Made by a program: the position numbers and the translations under genes
The notes under the pieces: model-generated
The model's input: only the letters and a program-made list of their open reading frames with translations
Databases searched by the model: none
Told to the model about the DNA's origin: nothing
Part shown: positions 7,130-13,018 of the stretch, in pieces
How positions within the stretch are numbered: position 1 is the stretch's first letter
How the letters are laid out: every line of letters begins with the position of its first letter
From: Actinomycetes bacterium
GTDB taxonomy: Bacteria; Actinomycetota; Acidimicrobiia; Acidimicrobiales; Palsa-688
Direction: 5' to 3'
DNA length: 24,079 nt
Assembly (NCBI GenBank): GCA_021816565.1
Contig: JAKAXN010000020.1
Location: forward strand, 1 to 24,079

Positions 7130-7450
7130 TTACCCCGCCGCCGGGCGGCGGCGGGAGCCGAGCTCGGAGGCGGCGACCACGACGGTGGTGACCGCGGCGA
7201 CCGACGGCCAGGCGCCGATCCGCTTGGCCAGCGGGTGGGAGCCACCCATGGCCGCCACGTAGAGGGCGGACAACCCCAGGGCCGGCCCGGCCCCGAGGGT
7301 CTTGAACCACTTACGGGCGCTCCAGGCCCCGGCTGCGGCGAACACGGCGCCGCCCGCCTGCCGGCGACCGGACCGCCGGGCCACGGCGAAGCCGGCGACC
7401 AGGCCACCGGCCGACACCAGAGAGGGACGCAGGAGGGCTGATGCGGGCAC
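7130..7450 (-). CDS. Small conserved membrane protein, unknown function
   Basis: A 106-residue protein, very rich in Ala and Gly, with two to three hydrophobic stretches (SLVSAGGLVAGFAVA, ALGLSALYVAAMGG, WPSVAAVTTVVVAASEL) separated by basic clusters. The segment GGSHPLAKRIGAWPSVA resembles a motif I associate with uncharacterised actinobacterial membrane proteins, which supports it being a real gene. The GTG start at 7450 is preceded by TAGGGT (7462-7457) at 6 nt, the leaderless layout seen elsewhere here. It converges with the CGNR gene and is divergent from the crotonase gene at 7532. No function can be given. Confidence 0.6.
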   Translation of the reverse strand: MPASALLRPSLVSAGGLVAGFAVARRSGRRQAGGAVFAAAGAWSARKWFKTLGAGPALGLSALYVAAMGGSHPLAKRIGAWPSVAAVTTVVVAASELGSRRRPAAG

Positions 7451-7456
7451 GCCCGC

Positions 7457-7489
7457 ACCCTACCCGGGCCGGGTGGCGCCACGTATCCT
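7457..7489. promoter_or_regulatory. Back-to-back -10 elements of divergent genes
   Basis: Minus-strand TAGGGT (7462-7457) ends 6 nt before GTG 7450, and plus-strand TATCCT (7484-7489) ends 7 nt before ATG 7497. Only 21 bp separate the two hexamers, so the two promoters would have to share one polymerase footprint. No recognisable -35 is seen for either. Confidence 0.4.
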
Positions 7490-7496
7490 GTCGCCC

Positions 7497-7535
7497 ATGC
7501 AGAGGGGGGCGTACCGCCCGGGGGGCGCGAGATGA
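7497..7535 (+). other. Candidate leaderless upstream ORF overlapping the crotonase start
   Basis: ATG 7497 opens a 12-codon frame (MQRGAYRPGGAR) ending in TGA at 7533-7535, which overlaps the ATG of the crotonase gene (7532) as ATGA. TATCCT ends 7 nt before this ATG, so a transcript would begin at the small ORF rather than at the crotonase. The crotonase would then be translated by coupling; the G-rich codons of the small ORF are its only ribosome site. Confidence 0.35.
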
Positions 7536-8293
7536 CCGGCCGGGACGGCGCAGCCGGACCAGAGCCGTCGGGCGAGCCGGAGCTGCTGGAGTCCGACCAC
7601 GGCCCGGTCCGGGTGCTGACGCTCAACCGGCCGGACCAGCGCAACGCCTTCACCGTCGGCCTGTACCAGGCCCTGGCCGGCGCCCTGCGGCGCGCCGATG
7701 CCGACGAGAGCGTCAGGGCCGCGGTCGTCACCGGGGCCGGCGCGGCCTTCACCGGCGGCACCGACCTGGGCGAACTGGCGGCCATCGCCGCCGGCCAGTC
7801 CCCGCCCGGAGCCGATCAGGCGTTCCCCCGGCTGCTCGACGCCCTGGCGGAGGTCGACCTCCCCCTGGTCGCCGCGGTAAACGGTCCCGGCGTCGGCCTG
7901 GGCGCCACCATGCTGACCTTTTTCGACCTGGTCTACATCTCGGAAACGGCCCGGCTGATGACGCCGTTCGCGGCCATGGGAGTGCCGCCCGAGGCGGCCA
8001 GCAGCTACCTGTTCCCGGCCCGCATGGGCTGGCAGCCGGCGGCCCGGATGCTGCTGACCGGCGAGTGGCTGACCGCCGGGGAGGCCGTCGCCACAGGGCT
8101 GGCCACCGCAGCGTGCCCGGCCGGATCGGTACTCACCGAGGCGCTCGCCGCCGCCCAGCGCATAGCCGAGCACGACCGGTCCGCCACCCGCACCATCAAA
8201 TCGCTGATGCGCGCCGGGGAGCGCCCCGCCGCGGCCGAGGCCCGCCGGCGGGAGAACCAGGCCTACGCCGCCCTGTTCGGCCGCTCCGGCTAG
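7532..8293 (+). CDS. Enoyl-CoA isomerase-like crotonase family protein
   Basis: A 253-residue crotonase. It has VRVLTLNRPDQRNAFTVGL, an oxyanion segment TGGTDLGEL near residues 74-82, and the second at NGPGVGLGATM. The stretch AMGVPPEAASSYLFPARMGWQPAA closely follows peroxisomal delta3,delta2-enoyl-CoA isomerases (ECI2 type), in which the Glu of P-E-x-x-S-S (Glu154 here) is the catalytic base. So I favour shifting of double bonds in unsaturated fatty acyl-CoA during beta-oxidation over hydration. About 20 extra polar residues precede the domain. The start overlaps a 12-codon upstream ORF and the ribosome site is only a G-run. It differs clearly from the crotonase at 4780-5475, so the two are not recent duplicates. 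Confidence 0.88.
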   Translation: MTGRDGAAGPEPSGEPELLESDHGPVRVLTLNRPDQRNAFTVGLYQALAGALRRADADESVRAAVVTGAGAAFTGGTDLGELAAIAAGQSPPGADQAFPRLLDALAEVDLPLVAAVNGPGVGLGATMLTFFDLVYISETARLMTPFAAMGVPPEAASSYLFPARMGWQPAARMLLTGEWLTAGEAVATGLATAACPAGSVLTEALAAAQRIAEHDRSATRTIKSLMRAGERPAAAEARRRENQAYAALFGRSG

Positions 8294-8381
8294 GACCGAC
8301 CACTCAGGTGGCGGGCCCGGCCTGCCGATCTGTACACCGGGCCGCCCGGCGGAGGTGGCCACCCGAACGGAGAGCATCCCC

Positions 8382-9812
8382 ATGCCCACGTACCAAAGCA
8401 CCACCACCACGACCCGGCGCCGGGCGTCCCTCCGGACGGCGCTGGCCGTCGGCGCCGGAGTTCTGGCGGCCGGCAGCCCGGCCGTCGTTTCCAGCGCCTG
8501 GGCCACCACCGGTTCGCCGACGACATCGACGACCAGCCCGCCGGCGGCTTCGGGCCCGTCCGGCCCGTCGGGCTCGTCGCTGGCGTACAGCCTGCTCACC
8601 TCCGCCGGATCCCTGGTCGGCTACGGCGGGGCGTTCTCGGCCACGGTCGGGGCCCCGGCGTCGCCGGTGGTGGGGGTGGCTTCGACACCGGACGGCCACG
8701 GCGCCTACGCAGCCGAGGCCGACGGGGCGGTGGTGGCGCTGGGGAACGCCGTGTCCCACGGATCCATGACCGGGACCAGGCTGGACAAGCCCATCGTGGG
8801 CATCGCCGCCGACCCGGCCACCGGCGGATACTGGCTGGTGGCCTCCGACGGCGGGATCTTCTCCTTCGGGGGCGCCCCCTTCTACGGCTCCACCGGCGGC
8901 ACCCGGCTCGACCAGCCGGTGGTCGGCATGGCCGCCACCCCCGACGGCCACGGCTACTGGCTGGTGGCCGCCGACGGGGGCGTCTTCTCCTACGGCGACG
9001 CCCGCTTCTACGGCTCCACCGGCGGCATCCGGCTCGACCAGCCGGTGGTCGGCATGGCCGCCACCCCCGACGGGGCCGGCTACTGGATGGTGGCCTCCGA
9101 CGGCGGCGTCTTCTCCTACGGCGACGCCCGCTTCTACGGCTCCACCGGGAGCGTGCACCTGTCACAGCCCATAATCGCCATGAGCCCCACCGCCGACGGG
9201 GCCGGCTACTGGATGGTGGCCTCCGACGGCGGGATCTTCAACTACGGCGACGCCCCGTTCTACGGGTCGGGCACCGGCCTGCACGCCCGCGTGGTGGGCA
9301 TGGCCACCGGCATCGCCAGCGGGTACGCCAACCCGCTGCGGGCGGTCACCGGCCTGCGGCCCGAGCGGGTCGACGAGGGCGTGGACTACGGCGGATCCGG
9401 GCCCATCTACGCCATCGGCGACGGCGTGGTCACCTCCACGGCAGGCAACTGGCCGGCCGGTACCTTCATCTCGTACCGCCTCACCGACGGTCCGGCCGCC
9501 GGCAAGATGGTCTACGTCGCCGAGAACGTCACGCCGGCGGTCACCGTCGGCCAGGCGGTCACGATGGACACCGTCCTCGGGACGCTCCACGACGCCTATC
9601 CCGACATGGAGATCGGCTGGGCCGCCGACAGCTACGGTGACACCATGGCGGCCAAGGCCGGGGAGTGGAGCTCGTCGGCCGACGCTTCTTCCACCCCCAC
9701 CGCCTACGGGATCAACTTCAACGACCTGCTGACGTCCCTGGGGGCCCCGTCGGGGGTGGTGGGAAGCTCCTCCACCTCCGGGGTGGTTGCCGCCGACTGG
9801 CCCAGCTGGTAG
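8382..9812 (+). CDS. Secreted repeat protein with degenerate M23-like C-terminal domain
   Basis: A 476-residue exported protein. Residues 1-41 look like a Tat-type signal (TRRRASLR, a hydrophobic run, then SAWA before the likely cleavage site). A Thr/Ser/Pro linker follows (to about 68). Residues 87-310 hold five 42-residue repeats plus half of a sixth; the consensus includes PVVGMAATPDG, GYWMVASDGG and FSYGDARFYGS, a beta-propeller-like family expanded in Acidimicrobiia. Residues 327-432 look like a LytM/M23 peptidase barrel (GVDYGG...GPIYAIGDGVV...VTVGQAVTMDTVLGTL), but the metal-binding His residues are absent and the HxH position reads EIGW, so it is probably a binding, non-catalytic domain. 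GGAGAG (8369-8374) lies 7 nt before the ATG. It is likely a cell-surface or wall-associated protein. Confidence 0.85.
   Translation: MPTYQSTTTTTRRRASLRTALAVGAGVLAAGSPAVVSSAWATTGSPTTSTTSPPAASGPSGPSGSSLAYSLLTSAGSLVGYGGAFSATVGAPASPVVGVASTPDGHGAYAAEADGAVVALGNAVSHGSMTGTRLDKPIVGIAADPATGGYWLVASDGGIFSFGGAPFYGSTGGTRLDQPVVGMAATPDGHGYWLVAADGGVFSYGDARFYGSTGGIRLDQPVVGMAATPDGAGYWMVASDGGVFSYGDARFYGSTGSVHLSQPIIAMSPTADGAGYWMVASDGGIFNYGDAPFYGSGTGLHARVVGMATGIASGYANPLRAVTGLRPERVDEGVDYGGSGPIYAIGDGVVTSTAGNWPAGTFISYRLTDGPAAGKMVYVAENVTPAVTVGQAVTMDTVLGTLHDAYPDMEIGWAADSYGDTMAAKAGEWSSSADASSTPTAYGINFNDLLTSLGAPSGVVGSSSTSGVVAADWPSW
8763..9263 (+). repeat. 126-bp tandem repeats inside the secreted protein gene
   Basis: Four in-frame units with a 126-bp (42-codon) period; the first is one codon short. 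Units starting at 8886 and 9012 are nearly identical in DNA as well as protein for the first half. This suggests recent duplication or gene conversion. Confidence 0.8.
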
Positions 9813-9862
9813 TCGACGACGCACCGCAGTCCCGGCGGCCGGGCGGCGGGCGCTCCTGCGGG

Positions 9863-9936
9863 AACTGTTCAACGGATCCGACCCGGGCGACCCGGTGAAC
9901 AGTTGGGTGCCTTATATGACGGTCAACTGTTCACCG
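9863..9936. repeat. Three alternating copies of AACTGTTCA between convergent genes
   Basis: AACTGTTCA occurs at 9863-9871, inverted at 9896-9904 and again forward at 9925-9933. The last two extend to perfect 13-bp arms (9893-9905 CGGTGAACAGTTG and 9924-9936) around an 18-nt loop containing ttatatga. The first copy can pair with the second instead, giving mutually exclusive hairpins. Position suggests a two-way terminator, but the sequence is more AT-rich and more exact than usual here. Confidence 0.6.
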
Positions 9937-9954
9937 AGCTCGGGCGCCCCGGCT

Positions 9955-10335
9955 TCAGCTCCCGGACGTCCCCAGGAACATCTGCATGTCGAAATAGTCC
10001 CGCCAGGCCCGGATCTTCCCGCCTTCGAGCTCGAACACCCCGCCGACGGGCAGCTCCACCTCGCGGCCACCGAAGGTCATGCGGTCGACCCGCTCGGTGA
10101 AGACCACCGGGCCGTTCGAGGCCAGGTTGCGGATCTCGAACTCGATCTCGGGAGAGCCGGGGACGAACGCGTTCAGGCTGGCGCGTATGGCGTCCGAGCC
10201 GGCGGCGGCCGGAAGGGGGATGTTGTGGTAGACCGCGTCGGCGGCGAAGAAGCCGACCAGCTCGTCCACGTCGCGCCGGGAGAAGGCGGCGCAGAACCGG
10301 CGGACGATCTCCTCGTTGGTCACCTCGGAGCCCAT
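9955..10335 (-). CDS. Limonene-1,2-epoxide hydrolase-like protein (SnoaL/NTF2 fold)
   Basis: A 126-residue protein of the limonene-epoxide hydrolase branch of the NTF2-like fold. All five residues I associate with the Rhodococcus LEH active site have counterparts: Tyr36 and Asn38 (YHN), Arg82 and Asp84 (RVD) and Asp113 (WRDYFD). The ELPVGGVFELEGGKIRAWRDYFD stretch is also characteristic. It should therefore add water to an epoxide; the true substrate is unknown, and many actinobacterial relatives act on unidentified compounds. I chose ATG 10335 because CAGACT (10348-10343) ends 7 nt upstream; a longer reading to 10416 would run over the divergent SRPBCC gene's promoter and start. It converges with the repeat-protein gene. 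Confidence 0.85.
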   Translation of the reverse strand: MGSEVTNEEIVRRFCAAFSRRDVDELVGFFAADAVYHNIPLPAAAGSDAIRASLNAFVPGSPEIEFEIRNLASNGPVVFTERVDRMTFGGREVELPVGGVFELEGGKIRAWRDYFDMQMFLGTSGS

Positions 10336-10342
10336 GAGGCGG

Positions 10343-10381
10343 AGTCTGCCACAGCCGCCCCCGACGGAGCCTTGGCACACT
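10343..10381. promoter_or_regulatory. Divergent leaderless promoters, LEH-like and SRPBCC genes
   Basis: Minus-strand CAGACT (10348-10343) and plus-strand CACACT (10376-10381) each end exactly 7 nt before an ATG (10335 and 10389). The hexamers are 27 bp apart, so both -35 regions fall in the same stretch. Neither gene has a Shine-Dalgarno. Confidence 0.4.
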
Positions 10382-10388
10382 GGTGTCC

Positions 10389-10880
10389 ATGACCGAACTC
10401 GAGCGCTCGGAATCACTGGTCATCGACCGGCCCGCCGAGGATCTCTACGACATGGTCTCGGACGTCACCAGGATGGGCGAGTGGAGCCCGGTCTGCCGGG
10501 CCTGCTGGTGGGACGAGGGCGCCGGCCCGGCGGCGGGCTCGTGGTTCACCGGTCGCAACGAGCTGCCGGACCGGACCTGGGAGACCCGCTCTCTGGTGGT
10601 GGCAGCCGAGCGGGGACGGGAGTTCGCCTTCGTGGTCGGCGGCTCGCTGGTCCGCTGGGGTTACACCTTCGCCCCCCGGGACGGCGCGACCCTCGTCACC
10701 GAGACCTGGAAGTTCCTGCCGGATGGAATCGCCCTGTTCCAGGAGCGCTACGGCGACGCTGCCCCGGCCGAGATCGACAAGCGCAGCGAGGCGGCCCGCA
10801 CCGGCATGCCGGCCACCCTGCGGGCGATCAAGCTGGCGGCCGAGTCGGGCGGCCCCTCCGGGGCCACCACCTCGGGCTAG
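10389..10880 (+). CDS. SRPBCC family protein (polyketide cyclase/dehydrase-like)
   Basis: A 163-residue START/Bet v1-like fold protein. It opens with SESLVIDRPAEDLYDMVSDVTRMGEWSP, the typical first strand and helix pair of the polyketide_cyc2 group, and carries the conserved aromatic W32 of the MGEWSPVC segment. The final long helix is from about DKRSEAARTGMPATLRAIKLAAE. These proteins bind hydrophobic ligands in a cavity; a few are cyclases and most have no known role. ATG 10389 is preferred over GTG 10383 because of the -10 at the leaderless distance. It shares a compact divergent promoter region with the LEH-like gene, so the two may be co-regulated. It converges with a VOC gene 21 bp downstream. 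Confidence 0.8.
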   Translation: MTELERSESLVIDRPAEDLYDMVSDVTRMGEWSPVCRACWWDEGAGPAAGSWFTGRNELPDRTWETRSLVVAAERGREFAFVVGGSLVRWGYTFAPRDGATLVTETWKFLPDGIALFQERYGDAAPAEIDKRSEAARTGMPATLRAIKLAAESGGPSGATTSG

Positions 10881-10901
10881 GCGGCCCCGGCTGGGCGCGG
10901 C

Positions 10902-11447
10902 TCAGGCCGGGCGCGGCTCGGGCTGGGCCCCGGGAGCCGGGCTCGTGGTCGCCGCCAACGGGTCGGCGGTGCCCACCCCGGACCACCGGTCGAGTTCCGC
11001 CTCGAGGTCCAGGTGGTCGACAGGAGCGGAGGACTCGTAGCTGCCCCACGCGGCCCGGGGCAGCATCCACATCACCTCGAACTCGTTCCCGTCGGGGTCG
11101 ACCCCGTAGATGCTCTTCGTGGCGCCGTGGCTGGACTGTCCGGTGATGGCCCGGGCCGAGATCAGCGCGTGGCGCGCCGCCGCCAGCTCGTCGATGGTGT
11201 CGACCTGCCAGGCCAGGTGGTACAGCCCGACGGTGCCCTGCCGGCGGGGGCCGGCGCCGGGACCGACCCCGAACAGTCCTAGGTCGTGGTGGTTGCCCGA
11301 GCGGGGCAGCCGCAGGAACGCGGCGTCGGCCCGGGGCTCCCGGGCGACGACCGCCATCCCGAACACCTCGGTGTAGAAGCGGACCGCTCGGTCCAGGTCG
11401 GCTACGAACAGCACGGCGTGGTTGAGACGGACGGGCGAGAACGCCAT
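10902..11447 (-). CDS. VOC family protein, extradiol dioxygenase-like
   Basis: A 181-residue protein whose first 130 residues form a VOC domain resembling catechol-2,3-dioxygenase-type proteins. The opening LNHAVLFVADLDRAVRFYTEVFGM, the middle GLYHLAWQVDTIDEL and the end YGVDPDGNEFEVMW supply a 2-His-1-Glu set (His10, His77, Glu124) that could hold Fe(II) or another divalent metal. The last 45 residues are a Pro/Ala-rich acidic tail that is not part of the fold. The start is certain: GGAGGAGG lies about 5 nt before the ATG. YceI lies upstream on the same strand but is cut off by a strong terminator, so this gene should have its own promoter. The substrate is unknown. Confidence 0.85.
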   Translation of the reverse strand: MAFSPVRLNHAVLFVADLDRAVRFYTEVFGMAVVAREPRADAAFLRLPRSGNHHDLGLFGVGPGAGPRRQGTVGLYHLAWQVDTIDELAAARHALISARAITGQSSHGATKSIYGVDPDGNEFEVMWMLPRAAWGSYESSAPVDHLDLEAELDRWSGVGTADPLAATTSPAPGAQPEPRPA

Positions 11448-11490
11448 GGGGGCCTCCTCCTGGCGACGACGGTGACGAAGGTGGTGACGG

Positions 11491-11531
11491 AAAAAAAGGG
11501 GGGACCCGGGCGGTCGGACCGCCCGGGTCCC
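11491..11531 (-). terminator. Intrinsic terminator of the YceI gene
   Basis: Perfect 15-bp arms (11501-11515 and 11517-11531; GGGACCCGGGCGGTC and its complement) with one central base are followed, in minus-strand reading, by a run of C and seven T (11497-11491). The stem starts 8 nt after the YceI stop. This is the only textbook hairpin-plus-U-tract terminator in the window. Confidence 0.85.
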
Positions 11532-11539
11532 GGTGGCGC

Positions 11540-12106
11540 TCAGGCGGCTTCGGTCGAGCGGACCGCGGACACCTCGAACTCGAGGGTCACCTTCTCGCTG
11601 ACCAGGACACCGCCGGCCTCCAGGGCGGCGTTCCAGTTGACTCCCCAGTCCTTGCGGTTGACCGTGGTGGAGCCCTCGAAACCGATCCGCTCGTTGCCGA
11701 AGGGATCCTTGGCCGTGCCGGTGTACTCGAATTCCACCGTCACCGGCTTGGTGACGCCCTTGATGGTCAGGTCGCCGGTCACATTGAAGCGGTCCGCCCC
11801 GCTCTGCTCCACCGAGGTGGAGGCGAAGGTGATCTCGGGGTAGGTCTCCATGTCGAAGAAGTCGTTGCCGCGCAGGTGGCCGTCGCGGTCGGCGTTGCGG
11901 GTGTCGATGCTGGCCGCCTTGATGGTCAGGATGAGCTTGGAGTTACCGGGGTTCTCAGCGTCGAAGTAGCCGGTGCCCTCGAACTCGTTGAACGAGCCAC
12001 GCACCTTGGTGACCATGGCGTGACGGGCCACGAACCCGATCCGCGAGTGGGTGGGGTCGATGCTGTAGGTGCCGGTAGCGGTGGCGGGAACGGTGGTGGT
12101 GCTCAT
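11540..12106 (-). CDS. YceI family lipid/isoprenoid-binding protein
   Basis: A 188-residue YceI-domain protein, a lipocalin-like beta-barrel that binds polyisoprenoid or amide-type lipids. The signature GTYSIDPTHSRIGFVARHAMVTKVRGSF is at residues 12-39, followed by the typical FEGTGYFDAENP, IDTRNADRDGHLRGNDFFDMETYPEITF and the closing ALEAGGVLVSEKVTLEFEV. No signal peptide is visible, so it is likely cytosolic, unlike E. coli YceI. GAGGAG lies 6 nt before the ATG. It is divergent from a MarR gene with a dyad-rich intergenic region, and ends at a strong terminator, so it appears to be a single-gene, well-expressed unit possibly repressed by that MarR. Confidence 0.92.
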   Translation of the reverse strand: MSTTTVPATATGTYSIDPTHSRIGFVARHAMVTKVRGSFNEFEGTGYFDAENPGNSKLILTIKAASIDTRNADRDGHLRGNDFFDMETYPEITFASTSVEQSGADRFNVTGDLTIKGVTKPVTVEFEYTGTAKDPFGNERIGFEGSTTVNRKDWGVNWNAALEAGGVLVSEKVTLEFEVSAVRSTEAA

Positions 12107-12122
12107 GTCGAACTCCTCGGTC

Positions 12123-12173
12123 TAGTTGACTTTTCATCCAACATACATGACTCATCAACTATTCCGGTAGCGT
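12123..12173. promoter_or_regulatory. Divergent yceI/marR control region with dyads
   Basis: Seven-base arms TAGTTGA (12123-12129) and TCAACTA (12155-12161) are perfectly inverted, and a 9-bp dyad ATGACTCAT sits at 12147-12155. For marR, TAGCGT (12168-12173) ends 7 nt before ATG 12181. For yceI, TATGTT (minus strand, 12145-12140) is a possible -10. The region is far more AT-rich than its surroundings. Confidence 0.5.
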
Positions 12174-12180
12174 GGTGGCG

Positions 12181-12642
12181 ATGACCGGGGTCAACTGGCT
12201 GAGCAAGAGCGAGCTGCGGGCGTGGCGGGCGCTGCAGTTGATGCAGATGCGCCTCACCGCCGAGTTGGCCCGCCAGGTCGCCGATGACTCGTCCCTGTCC
12301 TACGCCGACTACGTGGTGCTGGTGGCCCTGACCGCCGAGGAGGAGGGGAGGATGCGGGCGCTGGAGCTGGCCCGGTCCCTCGGCTGGGAGCAGAGCCGCC
12401 TGTCACACCATGTGGCCCGGATGGTGGAGCGGGGCCTGGTCAAGAAGGAGAAGTGCGACTCCGACCGTCGGGGGGCCTATGTGGTGGTGACCGCGGAGGG
12501 CCGCAGGCAGTTGGCGGAGGCCGCGCCCGGCCACGTCGAGGCGGTCCGCCGCCTCTTCATCGACCGTACGACCGGCGACGAGTTGGAGGTACTGGCCCGG
12601 GTGTCGGAGAGGGTCCTCGGCGGGTTGGACGAACTCGGGTGA
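12181..12642 (+). CDS. MarR-family transcriptional regulator
   Basis: A 153-residue winged-helix regulator. It starts with the helix LSKSELRAWRALQLMQMRLTAELARQV, then LSYADYVVLVALTAEEEGRMRALELARSL, recognition helix WEQSRLSHHVARMVERGLVKKE and wing CDSDRRGAYVVVT, all in the usual MarR order and length. It has a single cysteine in the wing (KCDSDRRG), not at the OhrR position, so it is a different branch from the regulator at 3316-3876. ATG 12181 follows TAGCGT at 7 nt; GTG 12172 is a possible alternative. It is divergent from yceI, and MarR proteins usually repress their divergent neighbour, so yceI is the likely target. The ligand is unknown. Confidence 0.9.
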   Translation: MTGVNWLSKSELRAWRALQLMQMRLTAELARQVADDSSLSYADYVVLVALTAEEEGRMRALELARSLGWEQSRLSHHVARMVERGLVKKEKCDSDRRGAYVVVTAEGRRQLAEAAPGHVEAVRRLFIDRTTGDELEVLARVSERVLGGLDELG

Positions 12643-12682
12643 CCTGACCGCGACCGGTAGCGGTCAGGACCCGGTCCTGACC
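12643..12682. terminator. Two overlapping hairpins between convergent marR and zinc-ribbon genes
   Basis: Stem A pairs CCTGACCGC (12643-12651) with GCGGTCAGG (12660-12668), starting right after the marR stop. Stem B pairs GGTCAGGACC (12662-12671) with GGTCCTGACC (12673-12682) and covers the end of the opposite gene. They share the middle arm, so only one can form at a time. This fits one terminator for each direction; no T tract is present. Confidence 0.5.
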
Positions 12683-12834
12683 CTGCCGGCGCCGGTCCCC
12701 TGTTCGCCGGCTGTCACGGGCTGCGGCTCGGTCTCGTCGACCGGGAAGCGGTGCCCGCAGCGGGGGCAGGTAGTGGTTCCGTTGTCACTCGGCGGGGGTT
12801 TGGGGTCATCGGCCTGGCAGTTGGGGCATCTCAT
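12664..12834 (-). CDS. Small zinc-ribbon protein, 56 residues
   Basis: A 56-residue reading frame starting MRCPNCQADDPKPPPSDNGT and continuing TTCPRCGHRF. Two C-x2-C knuckles (Cys3/Cys6 and Cys23/Cys26) make a rubredoxin-like zinc ribbon, and the tail is acidic and Pro/Gly-rich. The Cys pairing, the CxRCGHxF second knuckle and a fitting ribosome site (AAGGTG about 7 nt upstream) argue that it is real although it is short. Function is unknown; such ribbons bind nucleic acid, proteins or just stabilise small domains. It converges with marR, and its 3' end lies inside one of two alternative hairpins. No partner gene is evident. Confidence 0.6.
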   Translation of the reverse strand: MRCPNCQADDPKPPPSDNGTTTCPRCGHRFPVDETEPQPVTAGEQGTGAGRVRTGS

Positions 12835-12928
12835 CCCGTCGCACCTTCTTCAGCGCTACTCGATCCGTACCGATCATGGCCGGCTCCCGCCGGCGACAAC
12901 AGAGACGATGGTCCCGCCCTCCGACCGG

Positions 12929-13018
12929 TAGGTTGAGCCTGTGGCGGCGACCGAGCTGGTTGGCACCGGGTCCCGTCCGCACCGGCCGGGGGGGCACCCG
13001 GGAGGGGTGCGGCTGTGA
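12929..13018 (+). other. Candidate leaderless upstream ORF overlapping the DedA start
   Basis: TAGGTT (12929-12934) ends 6 nt before GTG 12941, which opens a 25-codon frame ending in RPGGHPGGVRL. Its TGA (13016-13018) overlaps the GTG of the DedA gene (13015) as GTGA. The DedA ribosome site (GGGAGGGG) lies inside the small frame. Translation of the small ORF would couple to DedA. Confidence 0.35.

Noticed and set aside
8763..9263. Regular 126-bp repeats, considered as a CRISPR or satellite array
   Set aside because: They stay in frame and encode the known protein repeat; there are no short unique spacers.
9893..9936. Integron attC-like or transposon-end site
   Set aside because: The arms lack the RYYYAAC/GTTRRRY core pattern, no integrase or transposase is nearby, and both flanks are ordinary convergent genes.
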